DNA of 64,000 nucleotides from Abiotrophia sp. HMSC24B09 (lineage in GTDB: Bacteria > Bacillota > Bacilli > Lactobacillales > Aerococcaceae), in assembly GCF_001815865.1 (NCBI RefSeq), contig NZ_KV822213.1, positions 73,157-137,156 of the forward strand, given 5' to 3'. A model generated the notes under the pieces. The model was given only the letters and a program-made list of their open reading frames with translations. It did no database searches and was not told the DNA's origin. Of this stretch, positions 8,593 to 16,513 are shown one piece after another. Every line of letters starts with the position of its first letter. The first letter of the stretch is position 1. The position numbers and the translations under genes were made by a program.

Positions 8593-9756
8593 ATGGCCCT
8601 GATAGGAATTTTGGCGGAGTATAACCCCCTACATCGGGGGCATGCCTACCAACTGGACTGGGTCAAGCAACACTTTCCCCAAGACCAGATTCTGGTTTTA
8701 ATGAGTGGCAATGTGGTCCAACGCGGCGAGTTTGCCATCATAGACAAATGGCATCGGGCTCAAGCTGCAGTAGCCGCAGGGGCTGATTTAGTGATCGAAT
8801 TACCGACCCTGGCAAGTTTGCAGTCAGCGGATTACTTTGGTCGACATGGGATGGCTATCTTAGCCAAGTTAGGTGTGGAGCGGATTGTCTTTGGAACAGA
8901 AAGTGCCCAGATTGCTCAGCTTAAGGACTTCTTAGCTTGGGAAGCTCAGCATCAGGCTCATATCGACAAGGGTATTCAAGATGCGCTCAAGACTGGGTTA
9001 GCCTACCCAGCAGCCTATCAAGTGGCTATTCAGTCTCTGGCTGATTGGTCGGATCTAGCGCCTTGGCAGGCCAATCACCAGCTAGGGCTTCAATATCTTA
9101 AGACACTCGCTCAACTAGCGCCTGATTGTCAGGTGCTGAGCCTGCCTCGCTTGCAGGAAACTGAGGGTGGCCAGCCTATTCTGAGTGGGTCTGCTATTCG
9201 CCAAGCCTTTCGCCAGGGCCAGGAAATAACGGCAGATTTAGCAGCTGGCCTCCAGGGCCAACTTAGTCCTGAACTGGATGCACCTTGGTCAGCCTACTGG
9301 CCTTACCTGCGCTATCAGCTACTGACCCAACCGCCGGCTTCTCTAGAACAAATAGCCGGTGTCAAAGAAGGTTTAGCCAATCGCCTTAAGTCTCAAGCTG
9401 AGATTAAGGAGAAATGGGAGGACTGGCGTCAAGCCATGATTTCCAAGCGTTGGACTCAAGCTGCCATTCAGCGAGTGGCCATGGCCATTCTCTTGCAAAT
9501 TCCTCAGACGGCAGTGACTGCCTTTAACCAGGAAACGACACCCCAAGCCTTCAGATTGCTAGATGCCTCTCAAGCGGGGCGACCTTGGCTAGGGGCCTGG
9601 CGTAAGCGAGAGGATTTAAGTGTCTTTAGCCAATATAAACCTGCTTATGAGAAGGATTATGGCTGGAATTTAGCTGCGGACGCCATCTACCAGTTACGCC
9701 CGGGAGGACAGATTCAGTCACAAGTCCAACCTAAACAAGTTCTCAGCTTTCTTTGA
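8593..9756 (+). CDS. tmcAL: tRNA(Met) cytidine acetate ligase (YlbM)
   Basis: TmcAL uses acetate and ATP to acetylate the wobble cytidine of elongator tRNA-Met. The 387-residue protein begins with the nucleotidyltransferase-like GILAEYNPLHRGHAY (HxGH-type site), followed by LMSGNVVQRGEFAI. It is the last gene of the yqeG run; yceD has its own promoter about 45 bp downstream. A hairpin spans the stop codon but lacks a T-tract. Confidence 0.93.
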   Translation: MALIGILAEYNPLHRGHAYQLDWVKQHFPQDQILVLMSGNVVQRGEFAIIDKWHRAQAAVAAGADLVIELPTLASLQSADYFGRHGMAILAKLGVERIVFGTESAQIAQLKDFLAWEAQHQAHIDKGIQDALKTGLAYPAAYQVAIQSLADWSDLAPWQANHQLGLQYLKTLAQLAPDCQVLSLPRLQETEGGQPILSGSAIRQAFRQGQEITADLAAGLQGQLSPELDAPWSAYWPYLRYQLLTQPPASLEQIAGVKEGLANRLKSQAEIKEKWEDWRQAMISKRWTQAAIQRVAMAILLQIPQTAVTAFNQETTPQAFRLLDASQAGRPWLGAWRKREDLSVFSQYKPAYEKDYGWNLAADAIYQLRPGGQIQSQVQPKQVLSFL

Positions 9757-9798
9757 CAAAAAAATTAGAAAGCTAGGCTGAAAAGGGGCCAGAAACGA

Positions 9799-9827
9799 TT
9801 GACAGGACCCTAAAATTTAAGTATAAT
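9799..9827 (+). promoter_or_regulatory. Consensus promoter of yceD-rpmF
   Basis: TTGACA (9799-9804) and TATAAT (9822-9827) are separated by exactly 17 bp, a perfect sigma-A consensus consistent with high ribosomal-protein expression. Confidence 0.9.
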
Positions 9828-9855
9828 ACAAGAGTCGTTTTAGAGGTGATATTAG

Positions 9856-10407
9856 ATGAAATGGACCTTACGTAAAATTCGCGACCACAAGGAAGAGCTA
9901 CTCCACTTCGATGTCGAATTGGATGTGGCGGCCAAGGTGCAAGCGATGGAACCGTCAATTCTCCATTTAACTCCCGTTCAAGTAACAGGTTATTTCGTTG
10001 CTCATGGACAGGAAATATTCTTGCATTGTACCGCAAGTACAGTGATGACATTGCCATCAACTCGCAGCTTAGAACCTGTGCCGGTTCATTTACAAGTTCC
10101 GATTGACGAACGCTATGTGATGCCGGAATATGATGCGAATGCCGATGAGTACGAGGAGACGACAATTGTGCTCGAACACGATTATATCGACCTCGAGTTA
10201 GCAGTCATCGATGCCTTACTATTGAATCTCCCAATGCGTGTCGTTGGTGAAGAGGAAGAGACGGCTGCATTACCAAGTGGCAAGGATTGGGCTGTGTTGA
10301 CGGAGACGGATTATCTAGCAAGTCTAGAACGTCAGTCATCGGAAGCAGGGGACCCACGCTTTGCTAATCTAAGAGCTCTATTAAACGAAGCCAATGCGGA
10401 TGAGTAA
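9856..10407 (+). CDS. YceD family protein (DUF177, rRNA accumulation)
   Basis: The 183-residue acidic protein matches the YceD/DUF177 family in its N-terminal MKWTLRKIRDHKEE, a central strand-rich region and the late LPLRVVGEEEE-like segment (here LPMRVVGEEEE). Family members support 23S rRNA accumulation. The gene lies 38 bp before rpmF, the near-universal pairing for this family, and both are driven by the consensus promoter just upstream. Confidence 0.9.
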   Translation: MKWTLRKIRDHKEELLHFDVELDVAAKVQAMEPSILHLTPVQVTGYFVAHGQEIFLHCTASTVMTLPSTRSLEPVPVHLQVPIDERYVMPEYDANADEYEETTIVLEHDYIDLELAVIDALLLNLPMRVVGEEEETAALPSGKDWAVLTETDYLASLERQSSEAGDPRFANLRALLNEANADE

Positions 10408-10445
10408 TCTTATTCATTCCACAAATTTTTCAGGAGGTGTAAACC

Positions 10446-10625
10446 ATGGCAGTACCAAAGAGAAGAACTTCAAAAGCACGTAAAAACAGACGTCGTACCC
10501 ATTTCAAATTAGTTGTTCCAGGAATGAACCCTTGTCCTGAGTGTGGTGAATTACGTTTAAGTCACCGTGTATGCTCAAACTGTGGTTACTACGACGGCAA
10601 ACAAGTCGTAGCCAAGGAAGCTTAA
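10446..10625 (+). CDS. rpmF: 50S ribosomal protein L32
   Basis: The 59-residue protein begins [18 protein letters not shown] and has a zinc ribbon with four Cys in CPECGEL and CSNCGYY, the usual C+ form of L32. An AGGAGGTG ribosome site lies 8 bp before the ATG. It is co-transcribed with yceD and followed by a terminator. Confidence 0.97.
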   Translation: MAVPKRRTSKARKNRRRTHFKLVVPGMNPCPECGELRLSHRVCSNCGYYDGKQVVAKEA

Positions 10626-10644
10626 TTATAGTAATGTTGAGGAA

Positions 10645-10669
10645 GTCATCCAATCGGATGGCTTTTTTC
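10645..10669 (+). terminator. Terminator after rpmF
   Basis: GTCATCC pairs with GGATGGC across an AATC loop, followed by six or more T. Confidence 0.85.
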
Positions 10670-10716
10670 TTTTGCCCTTGTCGCTTGCCTAGCAGAGCTG
10701 ATGTAGGAGCATCCTG

Positions 10717-10746
10717 CTTGACCTTTATTGACCAAAAGGGTATACT
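10717..10746 (+). promoter_or_regulatory. clpP promoter with overlapping CtsR operator
   Basis: TTGACC (10718-10723) and TATACT (10741-10746) are 17 bp apart. CTTGACC-TTT-ATTGACC (10717-10733) matches the reverse complement of the CtsR heptad tandem repeat (GGTCAAA-N3-GGTCAAA) at six of seven bases in each half. It covers the -35 and spacer, so CtsR binding would block RNA polymerase. This predicts heat-shock control of clpP. Confidence 0.85.
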
Positions 10747-10793
10747 GAGACAGTAGTAATCGGCTCAGAGCCGAATCCGAAGGAGGAAAGGGA

Positions 10794-11390
10794 ATGAACT
10801 TAATTCCTACAGTCATTGAACAATCGTCACGTGGCGAACGCGCCTACGATATTTATTCACGACTCTTAAAAGACCGTATTGTCATGTTATCCGGTCCTAT
10901 TGATGATGCGGTGGCTAACAGTGTAATTGCCCAACTCTTATTCTTGGATGCCCAAGATCCTGACAAGGACATTTATCTCTATATTAATTCACCAGGTGGG
11001 AGTGTCTCTGCCGGTTTAGCTATCTTCGATACTATGAACTTCATCAATGCCGATGTACAAACTATCGTAATCGGGATGGCGGCTTCTATGGGGGCTTTCC
11101 TTCTAGCGGCAGGGGAAAAGGGCAAACGCTATGCCTTACCTAACGCAGAAGTGATGATTCACCAACCTTTGGGTGGAGCCCAAGGTCAAGCGACCGAAAT
11201 TGAAATTGCCGCAAAGCATATTTTGAAGACTCGCGATACGCTTAACAAGATTTTGGCCGAACGTACTGGTCAAACCCTTAAGGTTATTGCCCGCGATACA
11301 GATCGCGACAACTACATGTCAGCTGAAGAGGCGGTTAAATATGGCCTGGTTGATGCCATCATGACCAATTCTAAGAATCTCAAAAAATAA
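10794..11390 (+). CDS. clpP: ATP-dependent Clp protease proteolytic subunit
   Basis: ClpP forms the 14-subunit peptidase chamber used with ClpC, ClpX or ClpE. The 198-residue protein has the catalytic Ser in GMAASMGAF, the His in MIHQPLGG and the Asp in [13 protein letters not shown], in the expected order and spacing. Length is standard, with a GGAGG ribosome site. A CtsR site in its promoter and a strong terminator downstream mark it as a single-gene stress unit. Confidence 0.97.
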   Translation: MNLIPTVIEQSSRGERAYDIYSRLLKDRIVMLSGPIDDAVANSVIAQLLFLDAQDPDKDIYLYINSPGGSVSAGLAIFDTMNFINADVQTIVIGMAASMGAFLLAAGEKGKRYALPNAEVMIHQPLGGAQGQATEIEIAAKHILKTRDTLNKILAERTGQTLKVIARDTDRDNYMSAEEAVKYGLVDAIMTNSKNLKK

Positions 11391-11398
11391 TTTCAAGC

Positions 11399-11429
11399 AG
11401 CGCTTGCCCATTAGGGCAGGCGCTATTTT
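11399..11429 (+). terminator. Terminator after clpP
   Basis: AGCGCTTGCCC pairs with GGGCAGGCGCT across ATTA, followed by ATTTTG. Confidence 0.85.
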
Positions 11430-11499
11430 GTATCTAGGTAGCTGCGTATAGGTTAGGGAAAAGCTAGAGAATTTTTTCGTATTTTCTTGACTTTAGGAC

Positions 11500-11528
11500 T
11501 TGAAATTTGCTGAAAACAGGTGTAAGAT
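11500..11528 (+). promoter_or_regulatory. Promoter of the tRNA-Lys gene
   Basis: TTGAAA (11500-11505), 17 bp spacer, TAAGAT (11523-11528). The tRNA begins 26 bp further on. Confidence 0.65.
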
Positions 11529-11554
11529 AATGAAGTAAGCTATTTAAGCTTTAC

Positions 11555-11627
11555 GGGGGTATAGCTCAGTTGGTAGAGCAAATGACTCTTAATCATTGGG
11601 TCTAGGGTTCGAGTCCCTATACCCCCA
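11555..11627 (+). tRNA. tRNA-Lys (anticodon CTT)
   Basis: A 73-nt cloverleaf is visible. The acceptor GGGGGTA pairs with TACCCCC and the D-arm is GCTC..GAGC. The anticodon stem AATGA/TCATT encloses loop CTCTTAA (anticodon CTT), and the T-arm contains GGTTCGAGTCC. The discriminator is A, and the CCA end is not encoded. It is a single tRNA with its own promoter and terminator. Confidence 0.96.
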
Positions 11628-11631
11628 TTTT

Positions 11632-11659
11632 ACTCGCCTTTTGCTAGGCGAGTTTTTTT
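11632..11659 (+). terminator. Terminator after tRNA-Lys
   Basis: ACTCGCCT pairs perfectly with AGGCGAGT across TTTGCT, followed by a seven-base T run. Confidence 0.92.
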
Positions 11660-11695
11660 CTTTTTTCAGGCTGAGTTTAGTCTCAGTTTTTTACA

Positions 11696-11724
11696 TTGTA
11701 ATTCCCTACCATAACTGCTATAAT
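11696..11724 (+). promoter_or_regulatory. Promoter of the potABCD operon
   Basis: TTGTAA (11696-11701) and TATAAT (11719-11724) are 17 bp apart, with an extended TGC before the -10. The transcript would carry a leader of about 90 nt before potA. Confidence 0.75.
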
Positions 11725-11733
11725 CAAACTCAG

Positions 11734-11823
11734 TGAGGGGTCCCCTCATGGCAAAAAAACTACCCAAAAGGAGTCAATAATTGTCGAAAAAATAACCCCT
11801 ATGGGGGCAACAGGAGCAATGTA
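11734..11823 (+). promoter_or_regulatory. Structured pot leader with three micro-ORFs
   Basis: TGAGGGG-T-CCCCTCA (11734-11748) is a perfect inverted repeat. ATG 11748 opens a 10-codon basic ORF ([10 protein letters not shown], stop 11778-11780). It is followed without a gap by TTG TCG AAA AAA TAA (11781-11795), which has an AGGAG site 7 bp ahead. A second hairpin, CCCC-TAT-GGGG (11796-11806), precedes the potA AGGAG site. ATG-TAA (11819-11824) overlaps the potA ATG. AGGGGT of the first repeat can also pair with ACCCCT at 11795-11800, so exclusive folds are possible. A role in polyamine control is inferred. Confidence 0.4.
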
Positions 11824-12915
11824 ATGAATAAAACGCAATACAGCGTGGTTCTCAAAGGCGTTACTAAGTCTTATGATGACCAGCAAGTCTTAAAGTCGAT
11901 TGATATGGAGCTTGAAAAAGGCAAGTTCTATACCTTATTAGGTCCCTCTGGCTGCGGTAAGACAACTATCTTACGAATTATCGCAGGCTTTTCTTCGGCC
12001 ACTAGTGGTCAGGTTTATTTGGATGGTGAGCCGGTCACAGACGTGCCTGCCAATCAACGGAAGGTCAATACAGTCTTTCAAGACTATGCCCTCTTCCCTC
12101 ATATGAATGTTTACGACAATATTGCCTTCGGTCTATCTGTTAAAAAGGTAGATAAGGCAACAATTAAGGAAAAGGTAACGGAAGCCCTCAAGATGGTCCG
12201 ACTCTCAGGTTATGAGAATCGTGCAATCTCTGAAATGTCTGGGGGTCAGCGCCAACGTGTGGCTATCGCCCGTGCCTTGGTAAATGAGCCAGAAGTGCTC
12301 TTGCTAGATGAGCCTCTATCAGCTCTGGACTTGAAGTTACGTACCGATATGCAGTACGAATTGCGTGAACTGCAACGTCGACTAGGCATTACCTTCGTCT
12401 TCGTCACTCATGACCAGGAAGAAGCGCTTGCCATGTCCGACTGGATTTTTGTCATGAATAACGGGGAAATTATCCAATCAGGGACCCCAGTAGACATTTA
12501 CGATGAACCAATTAACCACTATGTTGCCGACTTTATCGGTGAATCTAACATTGTGGATGCCCGCATGATTGAAGATTACCGCGTAGAATTTGTTGGTAAG
12601 GTCTTTGACTGTGAGGATGCTGGTATTCCAGCTGGTGAAATGGTTGAGATTGTTATCCGTCCCGAAGATATCGACGTAACCACGCCTGAAAAGGGCAAGC
12701 TGATTGCGACCGTCGATACCATGCTTTTCCGTGGCGTCTTCAACGAAGTCATCGCCTATGACGAAGATGGCAACGAGTGGATGATTCATACCACTAAGAA
12801 GGTGACCGCTGGGGCCAAAGTAGGTCTCTTCTTTGAACCAGATGCCATCCACGTAATGCGCTTCAATGAGTCGGAAGAAGATTTCGATGCCCGCCTAGAA
12901 CAGTACGAAGACTAG
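11824..12915 (+). CDS. potA: Spermidine/putrescine ABC transporter ATP-binding protein
   Basis: The 363-residue ATPase energises polyamine import. It has Walker [10 protein letters not shown], signature [15 protein letters not shown], Walker [12 protein letters not shown] and the switch His in [10 protein letters not shown]-terminal TOBE-like regulatory domain follows from about residue 240. It is first in potABCD, with potB 10 bp downstream. The leader upstream is unusual (see the pot leader entry). Confidence 0.96.
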   Translation: MNKTQYSVVLKGVTKSYDDQQVLKSIDMELEKGKFYTLLGPSGCGKTTILRIIAGFSSATSGQVYLDGEPVTDVPANQRKVNTVFQDYALFPHMNVYDNIAFGLSVKKVDKATIKEKVTEALKMVRLSGYENRAISEMSGGQRQRVAIARALVNEPEVLLLDEPLSALDLKLRTDMQYELRELQRRLGITFVFVTHDQEEALAMSDWIFVMNNGEIIQSGTPVDIYDEPINHYVADFIGESNIVDARMIEDYRVEFVGKVFDCEDAGIPAGEMVEIVIRPEDIDVTTPEKGKLIATVDTMLFRGVFNEVIAYDEDGNEWMIHTTKKVTAGAKVGLFFEPDAIHVMRFNESEEDFDARLEQYED

Positions 12916-12925
12916 GAGGGGGCCT

Positions 12926-13744
12926 ATGAACCGCAAGTATAACCATCTCTATGCTATTCCTTATTATCTCTGGCTAGGTCTCTTCGTTATTTTACCCTTG
13001 GTCTTAGTTTTGGGTTCTTCCTTCTTTGATATTCATGGGAACTTTACCTTGGCCAACTATGCTGAGTATTTTTCTTCTATTAACTATATCAAGATGACTA
13101 TGAACTCCTTTATCTATGCTGGGCTCTTGACCATAATTACGCTAGCTCTTAGCTATCCTATGGCCTATCTGCTTAGCAAAACAAAGCACCGTCAGCTCTG
13201 GATGCTTTTGGTCTTGCTGCCAACCTGGATTAACCTCTTGCTTAAGGCTTATGCCTTCATCGGCCTCTTGAGTCAGACTGGCTCAGTCAACCAATTCCTG
13301 ACCTTTATGGGGATTGGACCTAAGCAGTTACTCTTTACCGATGCGGCCTTTCTCTTGGTAGCTGGTTATATCGAATTGCCATTTATGATTATGCCTATTT
13401 ATAACTCTATTACGGAGATTCCACATTCCTTGATGGAAGCATCTTCAGACTTAGGGGCCTCAAAATGGGCGACCCTTCGTCGCGTTGTCTTCCCACTGTC
13501 TATGCCCGGCGTGCGTTCAGGGATTCAGGCGGTCTTTATTCCGTCCTTGTCCCTCTTCATGTTGACTCGTCTCATTGGTGGGAACCGGGTCATTACCTTG
13601 GGGACAGCCGTTGAACAACACTTCATGGTCACTCAGAACCGAGGCATGGGTTCCACCATTGGGGTCGTCCTCATGGTGCTCATGGTGCTAGTCATGTACT
13701 TAACCCGCGACCGTAAGGATAAGGGGGCTATGACTCATGAATAA
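12926..13744 (+). CDS. potB: Spermidine/putrescine ABC transporter permease PotB
   Basis: The 272-residue permease has six predicted membrane helices and the cytoplasmic EAA loop EASSDLGASKWATLRRVVFPLSMPG cut here to its core ASSDLGAS. It pairs with PotC to form the channel. The end overlaps the potC start by 8 bp. Confidence 0.95.
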   Translation: MNRKYNHLYAIPYYLWLGLFVILPLVLVLGSSFFDIHGNFTLANYAEYFSSINYIKMTMNSFIYAGLLTIITLALSYPMAYLLSKTKHRQLWMLLVLLPTWINLLLKAYAFIGLLSQTGSVNQFLTFMGIGPKQLLFTDAAFLLVAGYIELPFMIMPIYNSITEIPHSLMEASSDLGASKWATLRRVVFPLSMPGVRSGIQAVFIPSLSLFMLTRLIGGNRVITLGTAVEQHFMVTQNRGMGSTIGVVLMVLMVLVMYLTRDRKDKGAMTHE

Positions 13745-14564
13745 GATTTTTAAGTTTTCTAACCTATATCTCTGGTTTATGTTCGCCGTTCTCTACTTGC
13801 CAATTTTCTATTTGATTTTCTACTCCTTTAATGCAGGAGGGGATATGAATAGTTTTACTGGCTTTACTTTAAACCACTATACCAAGGTCTTTGGCGATAC
13901 CCGTCTTATGATTTTTATTCTCAACACCTTCATTTTAGCCCTCTTATCAGCCTTGTTGGCAACAGCCATTGGGACTTTAGGGGCAATCATGATTTACTAT
14001 TTGAGACAGAAATCCAAACGTCAGTTAGTACTAAACCTTAACAATATTCTGATGGTAACGCCTGACGTTATGATTGGGGCAAGTTTCCTCATTCTCTTCA
14101 GCCTCTTGGCCATTCAATTAGGTTTCTTCAGTGTTCTCTTGGCTCACATTGCCTTTAACGTCCCAATTGTGGTCCTTATGGTGCTACCGCGTCTCTATGA
14201 AATGAATGATACCATGGTGACCGCTGCTCAGGACTTAGGGGCTAACTACTTCCAAGTCTTGACTCGAGTAGTCTTGCCAAGCATCGCGTCAGGGATTATG
14301 GCCGGTTTCTTCATGGCCTTTACCTATTCTCTGGATGACTTTGCAGTCACCTTCTTCTTGGCAGGGAATGGTTTCTCAACCTTATCAGTTGAAATCTACT
14401 CGCGTGCACGTCGCGGTATTAGCCTTGAAATCAACGCTATCTCTACTTTGATGTTTATCATGAGTTTGATTTTGGTAATCGGTTATTACTTCATCCAAAC
14501 AGGGGAACAACGCCGACTCAATCGTATGGCTAAGGCACAGAAGGGAGGCCGTCGCCGTGCGTAA
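13737..14564 (+). CDS. potC: Spermidine/putrescine ABC transporter permease PotC
   Basis: The 275-residue second permease also has about six helices and an EAA-type loop around AAQDLGANYFQVLTRVVLPS. SLDDFAVTFF is a typical PotC segment. It overlaps potB at its start and potD at its end by 8 bp each, so all four genes are probably translationally coupled. Confidence 0.95.
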   Translation: MNKIFKFSNLYLWFMFAVLYLPIFYLIFYSFNAGGDMNSFTGFTLNHYTKVFGDTRLMIFILNTFILALLSALLATAIGTLGAIMIYYLRQKSKRQLVLNLNNILMVTPDVMIGASFLILFSLLAIQLGFFSVLLAHIAFNVPIVVLMVLPRLYEMNDTMVTAAQDLGANYFQVLTRVVLPSIASGIMAGFFMAFTYSLDDFAVTFFLAGNGFSTLSVEIYSRARRGISLEINAISTLMFIMSLILVIGYYFIQTGEQRRLNRMAKAQKGGRRRA

Positions 14565-15630
14565 GATTGTTCAAGGGATTCTAGCGATTCTGGCTATTAG
14601 TGCTGTCCTCTTCGGTGTTCGGTATCAGTTGGAACATGCAGAGGGCTATACCGGTGACAAGGTCATTAACTTCTATAACTGGGGCGATTATATCGACCCA
14701 GAACTACTCAAGGAATTTGAGGCCGAGACAGGCTACAAGGTCATCTATGAGACCTTCGATTCTAACGAGGCCATGATGGCTAAAATCCGTCAAGGTGGGA
14801 CTCCTTATGATATCACGGTTCCTAGTGAGTACATGATTCAGGAAATGATGAAGGACGGCATGGTCTTGCCTTTGGATCACAGTAAGCTAAGCAACCTACA
14901 GCACTTGGATCAACGTTTCTTGAACCTAGACTTCGACCCGGATAACAAGTATTCTGTTCCTTACTTCTGGGGCACCCTTGGAATTGTGTATGACACCAGC
15001 AAATACAGCGAAGAAGACTTCCAGTCATGGAATGATCTCTGGCGACCAGAATTGCGTAATGACATTCTGATTTATGATGGCGCACGTGAGGTAATGGGAA
15101 TTGGCCTCCAATCCTTGGGCTACTCCCTCAATGAAACGGATGACCTAGCGCTTGAGTTGGCGACAGTTAAGCTCAAGCAATTAATGCCAAACATCCGGGC
15201 TATGGTGTCGGATGAGATTAAGATGTACCTATCTCAAGGTGAAGCGGGCGTCGGTATTACCTTTTCGGGGGAAGCCAAGACTGCCTTGGAACGTAATCCT
15301 AAGTTAGCTTATACAGTACCTAAGGAAGGTTCCAACATCTGGTTTGATAATATTGTTATTCCTAAAACAGCGCGCAATGTAGAAGGTGCCTATGCCTTGA
15401 TTAACTTCCTCTTGCGCCCCGATGTGGCAGCACGTAATGCCGAGTATATTGGTTACGCAACTCCCAACAAGACTGCGATGGAGCAGTTACCTGAAGATGT
15501 AACGCAAGACACGGCTTTCTACCCTGACGATGAGCTCATTGCTCGCTTAGAAGTATATAAGGGCTTGGGGCAAGCCAAACTTGTTGAATACAATGACCAT
15601 TTCTTAGAGGTCAAGATTGAGGCTAAATAG
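14557..15630 (+). CDS. potD: Spermidine/putrescine-binding protein PotD
   Basis: The 357-residue extracellular binding protein starts at GTG. An N-terminal hydrophobic segment (about residues 5-21) acts as signal or anchor. No lipobox Cys is visible, so it may be held by the uncleaved helix. The mature part has the family motif NFYNWGDYIDPELL and a VPYFWGTLGIVYD segment forming the ligand cleft. The stop codon shares a base with the next start (TAGTG). Confidence 0.94.
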   Translation: MRKIVQGILAILAISAVLFGVRYQLEHAEGYTGDKVINFYNWGDYIDPELLKEFEAETGYKVIYETFDSNEAMMAKIRQGGTPYDITVPSEYMIQEMMKDGMVLPLDHSKLSNLQHLDQRFLNLDFDPDNKYSVPYFWGTLGIVYDTSKYSEEDFQSWNDLWRPELRNDILIYDGAREVMGIGLQSLGYSLNETDDLALELATVKLKQLMPNIRAMVSDEIKMYLSQGEAGVGITFSGEAKTALERNPKLAYTVPKEGSNIWFDNIVIPKTARNVEGAYALINFLLRPDVAARNAEYIGYATPNKTAMEQLPEDVTQDTAFYPDDELIARLEVYKGLGQAKLVEYNDHFLEVKIEAK

Positions 15631-16019
15631 TGAAAACCAGATTATCGACTCAAATTTTGAGCTTTTTGGTGGTCGGTGGCCTCTCGACACTCATTGACTT
15701 TGCTATCGTCTATGGTCTCAATGGTATCCTGGGCTGGCATTATCAGTTAGCAGTCCTCATCGCCTTTGTCCTAGCTACCATCTTCAATTACTGGGCAAGC
15801 ATGCGTTTCACCTTCGAAAGCAAGTTTAGCCCGGAACAAAAACATCAAGAGTTTTTGCTCTTTCTAATCTTAAGCTTACTGGGTTTAGCTCTTACAGCTG
15901 GACTCATGTGGGTGGCAGTCGATGCCATGCATTGGCCGGTCATGCCAGCTAAGGTGGCGGTGACAGCTATTGTCATGGTCTTCAACTTCCTGACTCGCAA
16001 ACTCTTGCTAGAAAAATAA
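15630..16019 (+). CDS. GtrA family membrane protein
   Basis: The 129-residue protein has four membrane helices and the GtrA pattern LSFLVVGGLSTLIDFAI, then FNYWASMRFTF, then FNFLTRKLLL at the C-terminus. GtrA proteins are thought to flip lipid-linked sugars or take part in cell-surface polysaccharide synthesis. It starts at GTG overlapping the potD stop, so it is part of the pot transcript, an unusual partner for a polyamine importer. It is followed by a strong terminator. Confidence 0.88.
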   Translation: MKTRLSTQILSFLVVGGLSTLIDFAIVYGLNGILGWHYQLAVLIAFVLATIFNYWASMRFTFESKFSPEQKHQEFLLFLILSLLGLALTAGLMWVAVDAMHWPVMPAKVAVTAIVMVFNFLTRKLLLEK

Positions 16020-16025
16020 AGTATC

Positions 16026-16056
16026 AAGCTGACATCTCAGGATGTCAGCTTTTTTT
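16026..16056 (+). terminator. Terminator after the pot-gtrA operon
   Basis: AAGCTGACATC pairs perfectly with GATGTCAGCTT across TCAG, followed by a T run. Confidence 0.93.
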
Positions 16057-16261
16057 GTGGGGGAAAGGCTAGGGATTAAGCATACTAAGTTAGTATTTGC
16101 GCTAGATGATAATAAAAGTCCTTTTTGTAGATCTATATATAATGAAATACCAATCTAAATTATCACAGTAATTAGCTTCAAATCCCTATAATATAGGATA
16201 TCTAGCGTATAAGCACGGTAAGGAATATGTGTTTTATATTGTTTTCATTATAGAGTTGATG
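16057..16261. other. AT-rich intergenic region, no gene seen
   Basis: About 205 bp of AT-rich sequence with short stop-riddled frames. CCTATA-A-TATAGG (16185-16197) is a small palindrome of unknown meaning. It separates the pot terminator from the promoter and leader of the lipid-type operon. Confidence 0.6.
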
Positions 16262-16267
16262 GTATAC
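16238..16267 (+). promoter_or_regulatory. Probable promoter of the lipid-type operon
   Basis: TTGTTT (about 16238-16243) is 18 bp from TATACT (about 16262-16267), which also has TGG as an extended -10. Transcription from here would give a leader of about 240 nt before the CarS-like gene. Confidence 0.55.
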
Positions 16268-16279
16268 TATAGAAATAAT

Positions 16280-16500
16280 AAGTCAGACCCTCCCTTATTT
16301 TGTATGAAGATTTGCAAGCCAAGACTTAGTCAGCTCAGACTAGCTCGCTAGCTCTTCCAAGAGGGACGAGGTCTAAGTAGCGATTGCGGAGGCTGGGGGG
16401 ACCTAGCTTCTTTTTGTATATCGCTCCTTATCTTCTCTTCAAGGAGATGGCCGACTAGCTGCTTTTCGTGCGGCCAGTTTGGTTCTTATATTAGTTCAAA
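16280..16500 (+). ncRNA. Structured leader RNA candidate, class unknown
   Basis: Several helices can be drawn. ACTTAG pairs with CTAAGT around an internal CTCTT-CC-AAGAG hairpin. CCCTCC near 16290 can pair with the GGGGGG near 16395. CTCCTT and AAGGAG form a hairpin, and TGGCCG pairs with CGGCCA near 16448-16476. A T-rich stretch (CTTCTTTTTG) follows the first domain and could be a weak terminator. It does not match T-box, SAM, FMN, RNase P, tmRNA or SRP consensus blocks that I know. It may be a riboswitch-like leader of the operon or a separate small RNA. Confidence 0.3.
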
Positions 16501-16513
16501 GGAATGACGCAGC

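Noticed and set aside
9745..9774. AGCTTTCT/AGAAAGCT hairpin over the tmcAL stop codon
   Set aside because: No T-tract on the + strand, so it is not called a terminator.
16185..16197. CCTATA-A-TATAGG palindrome as a promoter or operator
   Set aside because: Short and AT-rich with no gene in the right position; chance cannot be excluded.
16304..16351. A 15-codon ORF starting with ATG in the lipid-operon leader
   Set aside because: No ribosome site, and it lies inside the predicted stem region.
16270..16420. T-box, 6S RNA or RNase P assignment for the leader RNA
   Set aside because: The conserved blocks of these classes (for example the T-box AGGGTGGNACCGCG) are absent.
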